From: Paenibacillus sp. PK3_47
GTDB taxonomy: Bacteria; Bacillota; Bacilli; Paenibacillales; Paenibacillaceae
DNA: 64,000 nucleotides
Assembly: GCF_023520895.1 (NCBI RefSeq)
Contig: NZ_CP026029.1
Span: 3,472,001-3,536,000 of the forward strand
Direction: 5' to 3'
The position numbers and the translations under genes were made by a program. Below, piece by piece: positions 45,909 through 54,984 of the stretch. Positions within the stretch are counted from its first letter, which is position 1; every line of letters begins with the position of its first letter. Below the pieces are notes generated by a model. It saw only the letters and a program-made list of their open reading frames with translations, was not told where the DNA came from and did not search any database.

Positions 45909-48294
45909 TCAGGCGGTAGAATTGCTCCGTGTGGACACGGAGCTTTTTACGCTATTCATTCAAGGACGGCCTTATCATCCTACGGTAGAGACGATGCAGC
46001 TTCACCGGTCATCTAGCCAGGAGTGGGTGAATGCGCAGCTTGGGTTGGTGTGCTCCGAAAGGCTGGGGGATGTGCAGATCCAAGTCTTTTCCCCTGAAGC
46101 CTACGGGATGGTGGAGTGGCGGCCGGGAGAGGCTGCGTTTCCTTTGTTCTATGAGACCCAGTCGTATGAGCTGGTGATTCAGAAGAAGGCCTCCGTGAAC
46201 CTATCTTTCCATCATGACAATGTGCTGCTGCGGCAGGCAATCAAGCCTTTGGGGGATTCTATCCTTGCGGGTGCGCTGAATTTCGGGAATGAGGTCGGCC
46301 TGACGGAATGGGAAATCCGGGGGGAGGGGCAGAGTCTGCTGCGGGTGGAGATGGAGATTTTCCCCTCGAAGATGGATTACAAGCTGGATTACCAGAACCT
46401 TCTGCATGAAGTGAATGAGCAGATTTATAATCTGGCTTTTGACTTCTTGCGCCGGACCTATCAGCTAACAGGCTTGCGGGAGACGCAGCATCAGAGCTTT
46501 ACGGAGTTTTACACCATACTACAGCATGTCTTTAGACAGCTCTTGGATGCGGTTGAGCGGATTAACAAGAATCCGAATTACGCGCTGCTCCAGGACCGCC
46601 GGCTGGTGGATGCGAACCGGGTCAAAAAGGCCGGAAGAGAGAACATCCGCGAGCTCACCAAACATCCCGAACGGCTGAGAGAAGCTAGGGACCATGGATT
46701 TTTAACCATCGATGGCCGCAGCTATACCGCTACACATTTGCTGGAGACGCGCAGACGTCTTGCCTATGATACGAATGAGAACCGGTTTATCCGCTGGATG
46801 CTGGAACGTATTCATAGGAAGCTGAAGGAGCTCAAAGGCCGCTGGAAGCAGAACAACCGGACCGCAGATCCAGTACTCCTCCGAAAAATCGATACGATGC
46901 TTACCCAGCTGGAACGTGTGCTTAAAATGGATTTCCTGCGTGAGGCCGGGAAGCTCAAGGGGATGACAGTTACGCTGGTGCTGCAGATGGCGCCTGGATA
47001 CCGCGAGGTCTACCGCTTTTATCTCATGCTACTAAAAGGCTTGTCTATTCAGGGTGACCTGCTCCGCTTATCCATGAAGGATGTCGCTCAGCTCTATGAG
47101 TATTGGTGCTTTCTCAAGCTGAATCAGCTGCTGGGGCAGAAGTACCGGCTGGTGAAGCAGGATGTGATTAAGGTGAACCGGAACGGGATTTTTGTGACGC
47201 TGGACCGCTCGCAGAGTGCCAAGATGGTGTACGAGAATCCGGTCAATGGAGAGCAGTTCATTCTGTATTATAATGCGATACCCAGCACGGATAAGACCCC
47301 GACGCTGAGTCAGCGTCCGGATAATGTGCTCACACTGAAGAAGAAGGATGCCGGTACGATCAAGGAGTATAAGTATGTTTTTGATGCCAAATATCGCTTG
47401 AATCCTGCTTATGAAGGTACATCTTACGGGCAAAAGTATCGCCAGCCTGGGCCGGAAGAGGACGACATCAACACGATGCACCGTTATCGGGACGCGATTG
47501 TGTATCAGGAGCAAGGCACGGGGGAGTATGAACGAAGCATGTTCGGCGCGTATGTGTTATTTCCGTACCCTGACGAGGAGCGGTATAAGACCCATCATTT
47601 CTATAAAAGCATTGCGCTGCTGAACATTGGCGCCTTTCCGTTCCTGCCGAATTCCACAAGCCTGGTGGAGCAATTCTTGGATGAGATAATTCAGGACAGT
47701 CCGGAAAAAGCTTACGAACGCTCCACACGTCCACGCGGCACGAAAGAGTATTATGCCAACCAGCTGGCGGGCAAAAACGTGCTAGTCGGCTCTGTCCGGG
47801 GACCGGAGCAGGTGGGGGTGGCGAGAGAGCATTCTTTTTACCATATGCCATTAAAGAATCTGTCAGATGTCAAAATCCTCACTCAGATCGAATACGTAGC
47901 GATGTGCCAATCCCGCAAAAAGTTCATTGATCCAGCCAAGACAGGCATTCACTGGGTAGGAAAGGTTACGGACTGGAAGGTGATACGGCGTAAGGAAATT
48001 CAAGAGATCCTTTGCCGCCCGGGGACGGAGGAAGAGCTGTACGTACGATTTACGATTGAGGAATGGAAGGGGTTAGCTGCCCCTATTGCCCTAGGTGGAC
48101 AAGGGATTCTCACAGTGCTCTATACGAGCAAATACATCCTGGACCGGGCCCATGAAATCGCGGAGCTTCGTTTGGAAACGGAGAATGCACTGCGGGAATG
48201 GCGGGAGAAGCGCCGTAAGGGCAGGGTGAAGGTGAAGCTGGATCATGCGGAGTATGTGGATTTGGGGAGGGTTGTGGAGGTTGAAAATTTATAG
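45880..48294 (+). CDS. DUF2357 nuclease subunit (McrC-like)
   Basis: About 804-residue protein. DUF2357 occupies the middle, with ENIRELTKHPERLREARDHG, followed by a PD-(D/E)XK nuclease-like region near residue 510 (KEYKYVFDAKYRLNP, with Asp and Lys as the DxK pair). These proteins replace McrC beside McrB-type motors and are the probable nuclease of the complex. ATG 45880 follows GGAGGAAG and lies inside the end of the McrB-like gene, so the two are coupled. The C-terminal segment is rich in Arg and Lys (REWREKRRKGRVKVKL). Composition matches the GC-rich second half of the McrB gene. Confidence 0.8.
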   Translation: MDSPHTGSLNQAVELLRVDTELFTLFIQGRPYHPTVETMQLHRSSSQEWVNAQLGLVCSERLGDVQIQVFSPEAYGMVEWRPGEAAFPLFYETQSYELVIQKKASVNLSFHHDNVLLRQAIKPLGDSILAGALNFGNEVGLTEWEIRGEGQSLLRVEMEIFPSKMDYKLDYQNLLHEVNEQIYNLAFDFLRRTYQLTGLRETQHQSFTEFYTILQHVFRQLLDAVERINKNPNYALLQDRRLVDANRVKKAGRENIRELTKHPERLREARDHGFLTIDGRSYTATHLLETRRRLAYDTNENRFIRWMLERIHRKLKELKGRWKQNNRTADPVLLRKIDTMLTQLERVLKMDFLREAGKLKGMTVTLVLQMAPGYREVYRFYLMLLKGLSIQGDLLRLSMKDVAQLYEYWCFLKLNQLLGQKYRLVKQDVIKVNRNGIFVTLDRSQSAKMVYENPVNGEQFILYYNAIPSTDKTPTLSQRPDNVLTLKKKDAGTIKEYKYVFDAKYRLNPAYEGTSYGQKYRQPGPEEDDINTMHRYRDAIVYQEQGTGEYERSMFGAYVLFPYPDEERYKTHHFYKSIALLNIGAFPFLPNSTSLVEQFLDEIIQDSPEKAYERSTRPRGTKEYYANQLAGKNVLVGSVRGPEQVGVAREHSFYHMPLKNLSDVKILTQIEYVAMCQSRKKFIDPAKTGIHWVGKVTDWKVIRRKEIQEILCRPGTEEELYVRFTIEEWKGLAAPIALGGQGILTVLYTSKYILDRAHEIAELRLETENALREWREKRRKGRVKVKLDHAEYVDLGRVVEVENL

Positions 48295-48326
48295 GATGAA
48301 GAAAGTAAATGGTGATTGTCTTTAAG

Positions 48327-48499
48327 TTGTAAAACATTGTCATCGTGGTATAATGAACTCAGAAACAGCGTACAATGGCAAAGAGAGCCGTGCGGCTAAC
48401 ACGACTCTCCGCGCAATAGCCGCTTTTAAGGGCGGAGGCTTAAAAGGTTATCCATTGAAATAGGACCGCTTACCTTTCACCGGGGCGGCCTATTTCTTT
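48327..48499 (+). ncRNA. Orphan antitoxin-like RNA (related to 54.5 kb locus)
   Basis: TTGTAA-16-TATAAT (48327-48354) starts a transcript with three hairpins: GAGAGCCGTG/CACGACTCTC, AGCCGC/GGGCGGAGGCT, and a terminator AATAGGACCGC/GCGGCCTATT followed by TCTTTTT. The same order and much of the same sequence occur at 54.5 kb, where an antisense toxin gene exists. Here the opposite strand lacks a start codon and membrane peptide, so the RNA appears to be orphaned. Confidence 0.65.
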
Positions 48500-48548
48500 T
48501 TGTGGAATGATAGAATACTTGGCAATTTGCGATAAAATAACCTCAAAA

Positions 48549-48583
48549 GATGTTCAGTCTGATTCGACTGTACGTCTTTTTTT
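48549..48583 (+). terminator. Intrinsic terminator
   Basis: GATGTTCAGTC (48549-48559) pairs with GACTGTACGTC (48566-48576), with two imperfect pairs, followed by seven T. Confidence 0.75.
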
Positions 48584-48626
48584 ATTGTCATAGTGAACGC
48601 CCAAGAAAGCACTAATGAACGGTAAC

Positions 48627-48653
48627 GTAACTTTTTGACTAATTATTCGTCTA
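48627..48653 (+). promoter_or_regulatory. ECF-type promoter, site 2
   Basis: GTAACTTTTT and TTCGTCTA in the same 27-base frame as 38645-38671. It lies 39 bases before the copper-amine-oxidase-N gene. Confidence 0.6.
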
Positions 48654-48692
48654 ATAAATGTAATAAACAACCATATTTTAGGAGGACGGAGA

Positions 48693-49613
48693 ATGAAAAA
48701 GTATTTAGTGTGTCTAATGTTACCTGTTTTTGCACTAACGATTATGGCAAATACAGCAATGGCGAGAAGTTCGAATGATATATCTATCATGGTAAACAAA
48801 GAGATCGTGAATACGGATGTTTCTCCATACAGCGAACGGGGAACCACCATAGTACCTTTAAATGTTGTTCAACAAATTCCGGGTATCAAAGTGGCCTGGA
48901 ATAATTCAAATAAAACGATTACTATTGAGCGTAATGAGGAGACAATCAAACTTGTTGCAGGACAGAAGTCAGCTACTATAGGTGAAAAGAAAGTGAACTT
49001 ACCTGTCGTATCACAAATCAAGAATGGACGTGTTATGGTACCCTTGCGATTTATCGCAGAAGCGGCTGATGCATATGTTGGCTGGAATCCATACGATCGA
49101 TCTATATATGTTGTAAAATCATCTCCGGAGATGATAGAAAAGACGAAATCAGAAAATTTAACTGAGGCTCGTCAGGCAGCGTTCGAGCTCCCAATCGTCC
49201 GAACGCTGAAATCAATGACACAAGGCGATGGTTCAAGTACTCTATTTTACTATTTTCCGGAAGGCCGGGCCGATCAAGTATTTATGTCTATGGGTAATGG
49301 AGTGGAGTATCTTGAGGTTATAGACGGAAGGTTGGAACAGAAATGGGTAGCACGATTTGGCGATAAAGGATCTAAAGGTCCATTTTTTCTTGAGAAACTA
49401 ATTGAAGAAGAGGACGGTACACAGCCTCAGGTCTCCACTAACAGAGTAATTTACTTTAAGCAAATTCTGAAAATTGGAGCTGCTGAATATGGGATTATTG
49501 ATATCAACGGAAAAGTTACAAATTTAGGCCATCATGAGATGCCGGGTTTGTACGACTTCTTTGATATTCCTGAAGAGGAGGTCCAGAATAACCGCAACAT
49601 CACCCCATTTTAA
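48693..49613 (+). CDS. Secreted copper-amine-oxidase-N domain protein
   Basis: 306-residue exported protein. Signal peptide 1-24 (MLPVFALTIMANTAMA). Residues about 30-150 form the copper amine oxidase N-terminal-like fold common in Paenibacillus exoproteins (VPLNVVQQIPGIKVAWN, VMVPLRFIAEAADAYVGW). The C-terminal half is a beta-rich domain of unknown role. It lacks amine oxidase catalytic regions; the domain is thought to bind cell-wall or protein partners. GGAGGACGGAGA precedes the ATG. Likely under an ECF sigma factor together with the 38.7 kb lipoprotein. Confidence 0.82.
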   Translation: MKKYLVCLMLPVFALTIMANTAMARSSNDISIMVNKEIVNTDVSPYSERGTTIVPLNVVQQIPGIKVAWNNSNKTITIERNEETIKLVAGQKSATIGEKKVNLPVVSQIKNGRVMVPLRFIAEAADAYVGWNPYDRSIYVVKSSPEMIEKTKSENLTEARQAAFELPIVRTLKSMTQGDGSSTLFYYFPEGRADQVFMSMGNGVEYLEVIDGRLEQKWVARFGDKGSKGPFFLEKLIEEEDGTQPQVSTNRVIYFKQILKIGAAEYGIIDINGKVTNLGHHEMPGLYDFFDIPEEEVQNNRNITPF

Positions 49614-49625
49614 GGAAGTGACCCA

Positions 49626-50426
49626 ATGGACAAACAAGCCAAAAAAACACTAATGAACACCTTCTGGACCTCGGCCGGGTGGAAGAGCAGTCCGGATGCG
49701 TTTGCCGGGGAGCGGTTCGAGTATGCCAAGAGCAAAGGGCTGATGTTCGATCCGGTCACGATGACCCATGATGAGATTATGAAGCGGCTGCGTGAGCTGC
49801 ATCAAGTGATTACCAAAGAACAGGTAGCTGCCGCGTTCCTGCACAGTCTGTCGACGAAGAAGGTCCATTTGCGGAGTGCTTTGTCGAGCTGGGCGCTGAC
49901 TTCCCGGTTACCTCTGCATACTTATGAGGAGCGGAGTGTCGTCCGCCCTAGTTACAGCAGCTGCGGGGATTGTAATGATCACAGGCTAATGGCAGACCGG
50001 GAATATATAGAGGAAGACTTAAATGTGCTGAACTTCGAACGGGTCAAATGGGGCGGGATCCGGCTGAACTGGCTGCTGTACTGCTGGATGGATCTCGAAT
50101 TGTTCAGTAAAGAGGAAGCCTGTGAGTATACCGCCGAGGATACGGCCATCCTCACGGGAATGCTCCAGGCGGTTAAGGATTGTGGGGACTATGATAGTGC
50201 ACGGATGCTGGAGAAGCGGTGGAAAGCTGTGGTTCCTTCCAGCAAGAATGAACGGGATGTGATTATGGAAATCTGGGGCTATGCCGGATTGCTGGTACCG
50301 GGTGACACCCCCCGGAAACGCACAGGCGGGAACTCTGACTTTGACGCTGTAGCGGAGTGGCAGGGAGAGGACGGCTATTCCCAGACAGCAGTAGAATTTT
50401 ATTTTGGTACACAGACTCTTCCTTAA
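49626..50426 (+). CDS. Hypothetical protein
   Basis: 266-residue soluble protein of unrecognised family. A SSCGDCNDHRLM motif near residue 117 could bind metal; aromatic and acidic residues abound (LNWLLYCWMDLELFSKEEA). It starts 12 bases after the copper-amine-oxidase-N gene with GGAAGTGACCCA before the ATG, so it may be co-transcribed, although it carries no export signal. A contact-system immunity protein is possible but not shown. Confidence 0.65.
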   Translation: MDKQAKKTLMNTFWTSAGWKSSPDAFAGERFEYAKSKGLMFDPVTMTHDEIMKRLRELHQVITKEQVAAAFLHSLSTKKVHLRSALSSWALTSRLPLHTYEERSVVRPSYSSCGDCNDHRLMADREYIEEDLNVLNFERVKWGGIRLNWLLYCWMDLELFSKEEACEYTAEDTAILTGMLQAVKDCGDYDSARMLEKRWKAVVPSSKNERDVIMEIWGYAGLLVPGDTPRKRTGGNSDFDAVAEWQGEDGYSQTAVEFYFGTQTLP

Positions 50427-50556
50427 ACGGGGGAGTTTTTATTATGCGAAAATAGTATTAATAAAACCTCACATCTCTGCCGAAATATAGGTATATGTAC
50501 TCATGAGGTTGCTCTCGGACGCAAATAATCTACTGGGAATTATGGAGGGGCCGGTC

Positions 50557-53500
50557 ATGTCTTCAGCCTATATTTTTTCTCTCATGTTTTTTATCGCTTT
50601 TGCCGTCTATTTCATCTTGGGGATATATACCCTTTCAATTGACGCGCACAGCAAGCTGAACCGCCTCTTTTCTGTGGCCTGCCTGTCCCTGGCGGTGTGG
50701 GCGTTTTGTTTCTCGATTGCCAATTCGGCGCAGGATTATGAGACCGCTATTTTCTGGCGAAGGTGGTCTTCTCTCGGCTATGGGACGGTATACAGCCTGC
50801 TGCTGCATTTCTTTCTGCTTGTGACAGAGCGGACGCGCATTCTGAAGAGCAAATGGATATATGTGCTGTTGTACCTTCCGGCGCTGGTGAACGTGATTGC
50901 TTTTGGTTATAGTGATACTGCGAAGGATCAGTACAGACTGGTGAATACGGCAGGGGGCTGGGTGAATGTATCGGCGAACGGCTGGGGGGATGTGTATTTT
51001 AACCTCTATTATATTCTGTTCACATCTGCGGGTCTGCTGCTGCTCTGGAATTGGGGGAAGAAGTCGATTGACCCTTCCAAGAAGAAGCAGGCTGCCCTCT
51101 TTATGTTCGCCTATACTTTGGCCATGATCATAGGGACGATAACAGATGTGGTTGTAAATACATATACATCCTATACCATTCCGCAAATGGCGCCTGTAAT
51201 CGTACTCTTACCTACAACAGCTATATTTTATGCGATTAAAAGATACGGCCTCATGGGCCAAGGGAAAAAGGGGCGGGCTGAACCCGGGAAAATCCTGAGT
51301 GAAGTCAACATGGAAAGATTCATCAAAATCATGTCCTTCGTGTATATCGTCGGGGGGATGCTGCATTTTGCCTCGCAGTATTTTTTCAATCTGAAGTCTC
51401 CGCATATCAACTATGTGGTAGGGTTCACCTTTTTCTTTTTTGCTATAGGTGCAGTGTTGGCAGTGCTTAAAAATCTCCCTATCAAGGCGGATGTTAAGGA
51501 ATGCGTTTTCATTCTGATTATGCTGATCTCGATCCTGCTGATCGCGGTTAACTTTATAGAATCTGCGAGTATTACCATATGGGCAACCCCGTTCATTATT
51601 GTGATGCTTTCTGTGCTGTTCAACAACCGGCTGATCATCCTCTGGATAGGACTTTCGATTCTGGCTGTGCAGGTATATATTTGGGTGAGAATCCCGCAGG
51701 CTCTGGTTCAGGTGGACGGCTCGGATTATCTGGCCAGGATCGGCATCTTAAGTATTACCCTTTGGCTGGCTTACTTTGTGAACCGGGTATATCTCCAGCG
51801 GTTGAAGGAGAATGAAGAGCAAATCCGGTTTCAAAAGATGGTGTCGCAAATCTCCGGTGACTTCGTTAAGGTTACGGAATCGGACCTGGATGACAAAATT
51901 TATGAGCTGCTGGCGCTGTGCGGAGAGCATTTTCAGGTAGACCGGGCTTTCTTCGTCAATATCACTGAACCGCAGCAAGCATATGAATGGTGCAGCGAAG
52001 GCGTCACATCCGCGGAGGATATTATTCCTAAACTGACCGGCGATGCATTCCCATGGTGGATGAACGAGATTTCGCAGAGTGGCCTGATGAATGTAACGGA
52101 CGTGGACACGCTGCCTCCGGAAGCCGAAGCCGAGAAGAAGCTGTTCAGGGCGCACCAGATGAAGTCACTGATCTCCATTACGGTTAGCAATAAAGGCAGA
52201 ACGCTGGGCCATTTGTTCCTGGCGTCCGTGAAGGCAGCCAAAGCCCTAGGGGCAAATCATCTGGAGCTGCTGAGAATCCTGGCCAACCTGCTGTCCGATG
52301 CGCTGGTAAAAGTGGAAGCGGAGCGGGAAATCCGTTACATGGCATACTATGATGCGCTGACAGGAGTGCCCAATCATACTTTGTTTAAAAATCAGCTGGA
52401 GCATTCCATCCAATTCGCAGAGGGGTCCGGCAAGCATATTGGTGTTCTTTTTATCGATCTGGATGCCTTCAAAACCGTAAATGATACTATCGGACACCTG
52501 GGTGGAGATGAGATGCTGAAGCAGGTGGCAGACCGGATATCCGGATGTTTGTGCCGCGGGGATATGGTTTCGCGTTTTGGCGGGGATGAATTCCTGATCA
52601 AGCTTACAGAGATCGACCGGATCGAAGACATCCGGAAGATTGCCGGAACTATTATGAAGTCGATTGCCCAGCCGGTGATTGCCAAAGGCCAGGAGTTTAT
52701 GATTACGGCCAGTGCAGGGATCGCGGTATATCCCGAGGATGGCGTAAGTACGGAAGAGCTGATCCGTAATGCCGACCTGGCGATGTATGCCTCCAAAGAA
52801 AAGGGGAAGAACCAGTACACCTTATGCTCACCAGCCATGAAACAAGCGGTCCTTACCAAAACGCAGCTCACCAACAGCCTGTTCCGGGCGCTGGAAAGAA
52901 AGGAGTTCGTACTCTCTTACCAGCCGCAGGTGAATGTTTTGACCAAAGAAATCGTAGGCCTGGAAGCGCTGATCCGCTGGAACAACCCGGAGCTCGGGAT
53001 GGTATCTCCTGCTGTATTTATTCCTTTGGCTGAGCAAAACGGTCTGATCATTCCGATTGGCCAGTGGGTGCTGGAGACCGCATGCCGGCAGATGAGAGAG
53101 TGGCAGAGAATGGGGATAACCGGTGTCCGCATGGCTGTGAACCTGTCGGTCATCCAGTTCCAGGACCGCAATCTGCTGAGCATTGTGGACCAGACCCTTC
53201 ACGAAACGGGCCTTACGCCGGAGTACCTGGAGCTGGAGATCACGGAAAGCACTGCGGCGGAAGGAGAGGACTATATTATCGGGGTGCTTCAGGAGCTGAA
53301 GGAGCTGGGAGTGAGCATCTCGATTGATGATTTTGGCTCCGGATACTCGTCCTTAAGCCGATTAAAAACAATGCCTGTAGACCGCATCAAAATTGACATG
53401 CAGTTTGTGCGCGGAATATCGACCGGCAACGATGATGAAGCGATAGCCAAAACGATCATTCAGCTGGCCAAAAACCTCAAGCTGAACGTGATCGCCGAAG

Positions 53501-53637
53501 GCGTGGAAACGGAAGAGCAGTTTGCGTTCTTTAACAAATATAAATGTGATGAGATTCAGGGGTATTATTTCTATAAGCCGATGCCTGCTGCAGAGATGGA
53601 GGCGGTTTTGCTGAATGCTGCAAGGACAGTCGGATAG
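50557..53637 (+). CDS. Membrane-bound GGDEF-EAL c-di-GMP enzyme
   Basis: About 1026-residue protein. N-terminal seven-helix module of the histidine-kinase N-terminal 7TM type (1-245), five further helices (about 265-420), a GAF-like sensor (about 440-585), a GGDEF domain with intact FGGDEF (cyclase), and an EAL domain with GLEALIRW, ELEITES, DDFGSGYSSL and KIDMQF (phosphodiesterase). Both active sites look complete, so it can in principle make and degrade c-di-GMP. ATG 50557 follows GGAGGGGCC; an in-frame ATG at 50503 is less likely. The signal is unknown. Confidence 0.93.
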   Translation: MSSAYIFSLMFFIAFAVYFILGIYTLSIDAHSKLNRLFSVACLSLAVWAFCFSIANSAQDYETAIFWRRWSSLGYGTVYSLLLHFFLLVTERTRILKSKWIYVLLYLPALVNVIAFGYSDTAKDQYRLVNTAGGWVNVSANGWGDVYFNLYYILFTSAGLLLLWNWGKKSIDPSKKKQAALFMFAYTLAMIIGTITDVVVNTYTSYTIPQMAPVIVLLPTTAIFYAIKRYGLMGQGKKGRAEPGKILSEVNMERFIKIMSFVYIVGGMLHFASQYFFNLKSPHINYVVGFTFFFFAIGAVLAVLKNLPIKADVKECVFILIMLISILLIAVNFIESASITIWATPFIIVMLSVLFNNRLIILWIGLSILAVQVYIWVRIPQALVQVDGSDYLARIGILSITLWLAYFVNRVYLQRLKENEEQIRFQKMVSQISGDFVKVTESDLDDKIYELLALCGEHFQVDRAFFVNITEPQQAYEWCSEGVTSAEDIIPKLTGDAFPWWMNEISQSGLMNVTDVDTLPPEAEAEKKLFRAHQMKSLISITVSNKGRTLGHLFLASVKAAKALGANHLELLRILANLLSDALVKVEAEREIRYMAYYDALTGVPNHTLFKNQLEHSIQFAEGSGKHIGVLFIDLDAFKTVNDTIGHLGGDEMLKQVADRISGCLCRGDMVSRFGGDEFLIKLTEIDRIEDIRKIAGTIMKSIAQPVIAKGQEFMITASAGIAVYPEDGVSTEELIRNADLAMYASKEKGKNQYTLCSPAMKQAVLTKTQLTNSLFRALERKEFVLSYQPQVNVLTKEIVGLEALIRWNNPELGMVSPAVFIPLAEQNGLIIPIGQWVLETACRQMREWQRMGITGVRMAVNLSVIQFQDRNLLSIVDQTLHETGLTPEYLELEITESTAAEGEDYIIGVLQELKELGVSISIDDFGSGYSSLSRLKTMPVDRIKIDMQFVRGISTGNDDEAIAKTIIQLAKNLKLNVIAEGVETEEQFAFFNKYKCDEIQGYYFYKPMPAAEMEAVLLNAARTVG

Positions 53638-53662
53638 TACCAAGAGATAAGGAGGAGAACTC

Positions 53663-54406
53663 ATGATGGACAGCCCGGATGATCTCCAGCAACGGATCGA
53701 ACTCAACAGGAAAAAGCTGCTGGCACTCAAGCCTGAGGAACGGTATATACGCTTCTATGAAACGGATAAGCAATACGGCTGTTTTTCTAATTTTGCCAAG
53801 TACAGGGTAGAGTTAAAAGGTAAAGTGTGGCCAACCACGGAGCATTATTTTCAGGCGCAAAAGTTTGCGGGCACAGACCATGAGGAAGAGATCCGGCTCG
53901 CCACAACGCCTATGCAGGCGGCAGAAATGGGGCGGGAACGGAGCCGGCCGCTTCGTGCGGATTGGGAAGAATGCAAGATTGAGATAATGAGGGAAGCATT
54001 GATAGCAAAGGTAGAACAGCATCCTGTGATCAAGTCGGTCCTGCTGTCGACAGGCGATTGTACGATCGTTGAACATACAGCCAATGATGCGTACTGGGGA
54101 GACGGCGGGAACGGCCAAGGCGGAAATATGCTGGGCAAGCTGCTGATGGAGATCCGTAACGGATTGGAGGAGTATGTGCCGGAGTTCTTTTTGCCGCAGT
54201 GGATCGTGTATCCCGAGATTGAGCCGTTCAGCATTGGCTGGAGAATGGGCTATGGTGAGGATTACTTGATTCACTTGTGGGAATGGAGAGAGCAGCAGTC
54301 GCCGGAGGCGCTGAGGGAGTATGATGCGTATTTCACGCCGCCGGAGGAGTGGGCTGAGGCTATGAAGTTAGTGGAGGAGTTGGAGGATGGGGCTGAAGGT
54401 GAGTAG
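53663..54406 (+). CDS. NADAR (YbiA-like) domain protein with C-terminal extension
   Basis: 247 residues. The NADAR domain (about 28-168) is intact: YGCFSNFAKY, TTEHYFQAQKF and NDAYWGDGGNGQGGNMLGK. NADAR proteins cleave N-glycosidic bonds, either of early riboflavin intermediates or of ADP-ribosylated guanine in DNA. The C-terminal about 75 residues (SIGWRMGYGEDYLIHLWEW and FTPPEEWAEAMKLVEE) are an acidic, aromatic extension absent from YbiA. GGAGGAGAACTC precedes the ATG. A clear type I toxin-antitoxin locus follows it. Confidence 0.85.
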   Translation: MMDSPDDLQQRIELNRKKLLALKPEERYIRFYETDKQYGCFSNFAKYRVELKGKVWPTTEHYFQAQKFAGTDHEEEIRLATTPMQAAEMGRERSRPLRADWEECKIEIMREALIAKVEQHPVIKSVLLSTGDCTIVEHTANDAYWGDGGNGQGGNMLGKLLMEIRNGLEEYVPEFFLPQWIVYPEIEPFSIGWRMGYGEDYLIHLWEWREQQSPEALREYDAYFTPPEEWAEAMKLVEELEDGAEGE

Positions 54407-54485
54407 TGACTGGATTGAATGTGGTTAGTATGATAGAAACTTGTTAAATAAGTTACAAATTATTACTTTATTAAATTATTTGTGG

Positions 54486-54640
54486 TATAGTAAAGGCAGA
54501 AAAAACGTACAATACAAAGAGAGCCGTGCTGCTAACACGACTCTCGGAGCAATAGCCGCTTTTAAGGGCGGCGGCTTTCGGATAAGCAGTCATGAGATAG
54601 ACCGATTCCTTTGGCTAGGGCGGTCTATTTCTTTTTGAGG
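54486..54640 (+). ncRNA. Antitoxin RNA of a type I toxin-antitoxin locus
   Basis: A GTGGTATAGT -10 region (TATAGT 54486-54491) starts an RNA running toward and past the toxin stop codon on the other strand. It has hairpins GAGAGCCGTG/CACGACTCTC and AGCCGC/GCGGCGGCT, then a terminator ATAGACCG (54597-54604)/CGGTCTAT (54621-54628) plus TTCTTTTT. Its 3' part is antisense to the toxin mRNA 3' end, as for RatA/TxpA-type systems. The -35 box is poor. Confidence 0.7.
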
Positions 54641-54708
54641 TAATTTAGCAGTGCAATAATGAACATGCCAAACATGAACATCAGTGACAACGCTTGATAA
54701 ACCTCCAT
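54625..54708 (-). CDS. Type I toxin, holin-like membrane peptide (27 aa)
   Basis: A 27-residue peptide starting MEVYQALSLMFMFGMFIIAL and ending LNYLKKK: a single hydrophobic helix with a short acidic start and a basic tail, the pattern of putative holin-like/TxpA-BsrG toxins, which damage the membrane. GGGAGGTGA precedes the ATG, and CTCCC-AGAA-GGGAG just upstream can hide it in a hairpin, the usual translation control of such toxins. Its stop codon lies inside the bidirectional terminator shared with the antisense RNA. Confidence 0.82.
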   Translation of the reverse strand: MEVYQALSLMFMFGMFIIALLNYLKKK

Positions 54709-54771
54709 GGGCTTCACCTCCCTTCTGGGAGATTAGCCGACCGCCCTTGCAAGCCTTCCATTGCTGTTGCG

Positions 54772-54800
54772 ATTATACCATGACGTAATACTTATGGAAA
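54772..54800 (-). promoter_or_regulatory. Toxin gene promoter
   Basis: Minus strand TTTCCA (54800-54795), a 17-base spacer and a perfect TATAAT (54777-54772), about 64 bases before the toxin ATG. Confidence 0.7.
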
Positions 54801-54984
54801 GATTATGCAGTGTTAATTTCAAAAATATTCCTTGAGGTTTCTGATAGATAATGATGTGTACTTTCCCCCATTATAACTTTTACCTTGAACCAGGTATTAC
54901 TTTTAAGTGTTATGTAGATGATCCTCCTCCATGCTAGAATCAAAGCATTCCAGCAAGAACGGTTAATATAAGGAGGAAATAATC

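Noticed and set aside
48459..48560. Toxin peptide opposite the orphan antitoxin RNA
   Set aside because: The minus-strand frame in register with the KKK-stop end has no ATG, no ribosome-binding site and no continuous hydrophobic helix.
54441..54638. 65-codon plus-strand open frame over the antitoxin RNA
   Set aside because: It spans the promoter and hairpins of the RNA and reads through the terminator; no ribosome-binding site.
54840..54984. SAM riboswitch or T-box before the MetE-like gene
   Set aside because: No conserved core, no terminator/antiterminator pair before the start codon.
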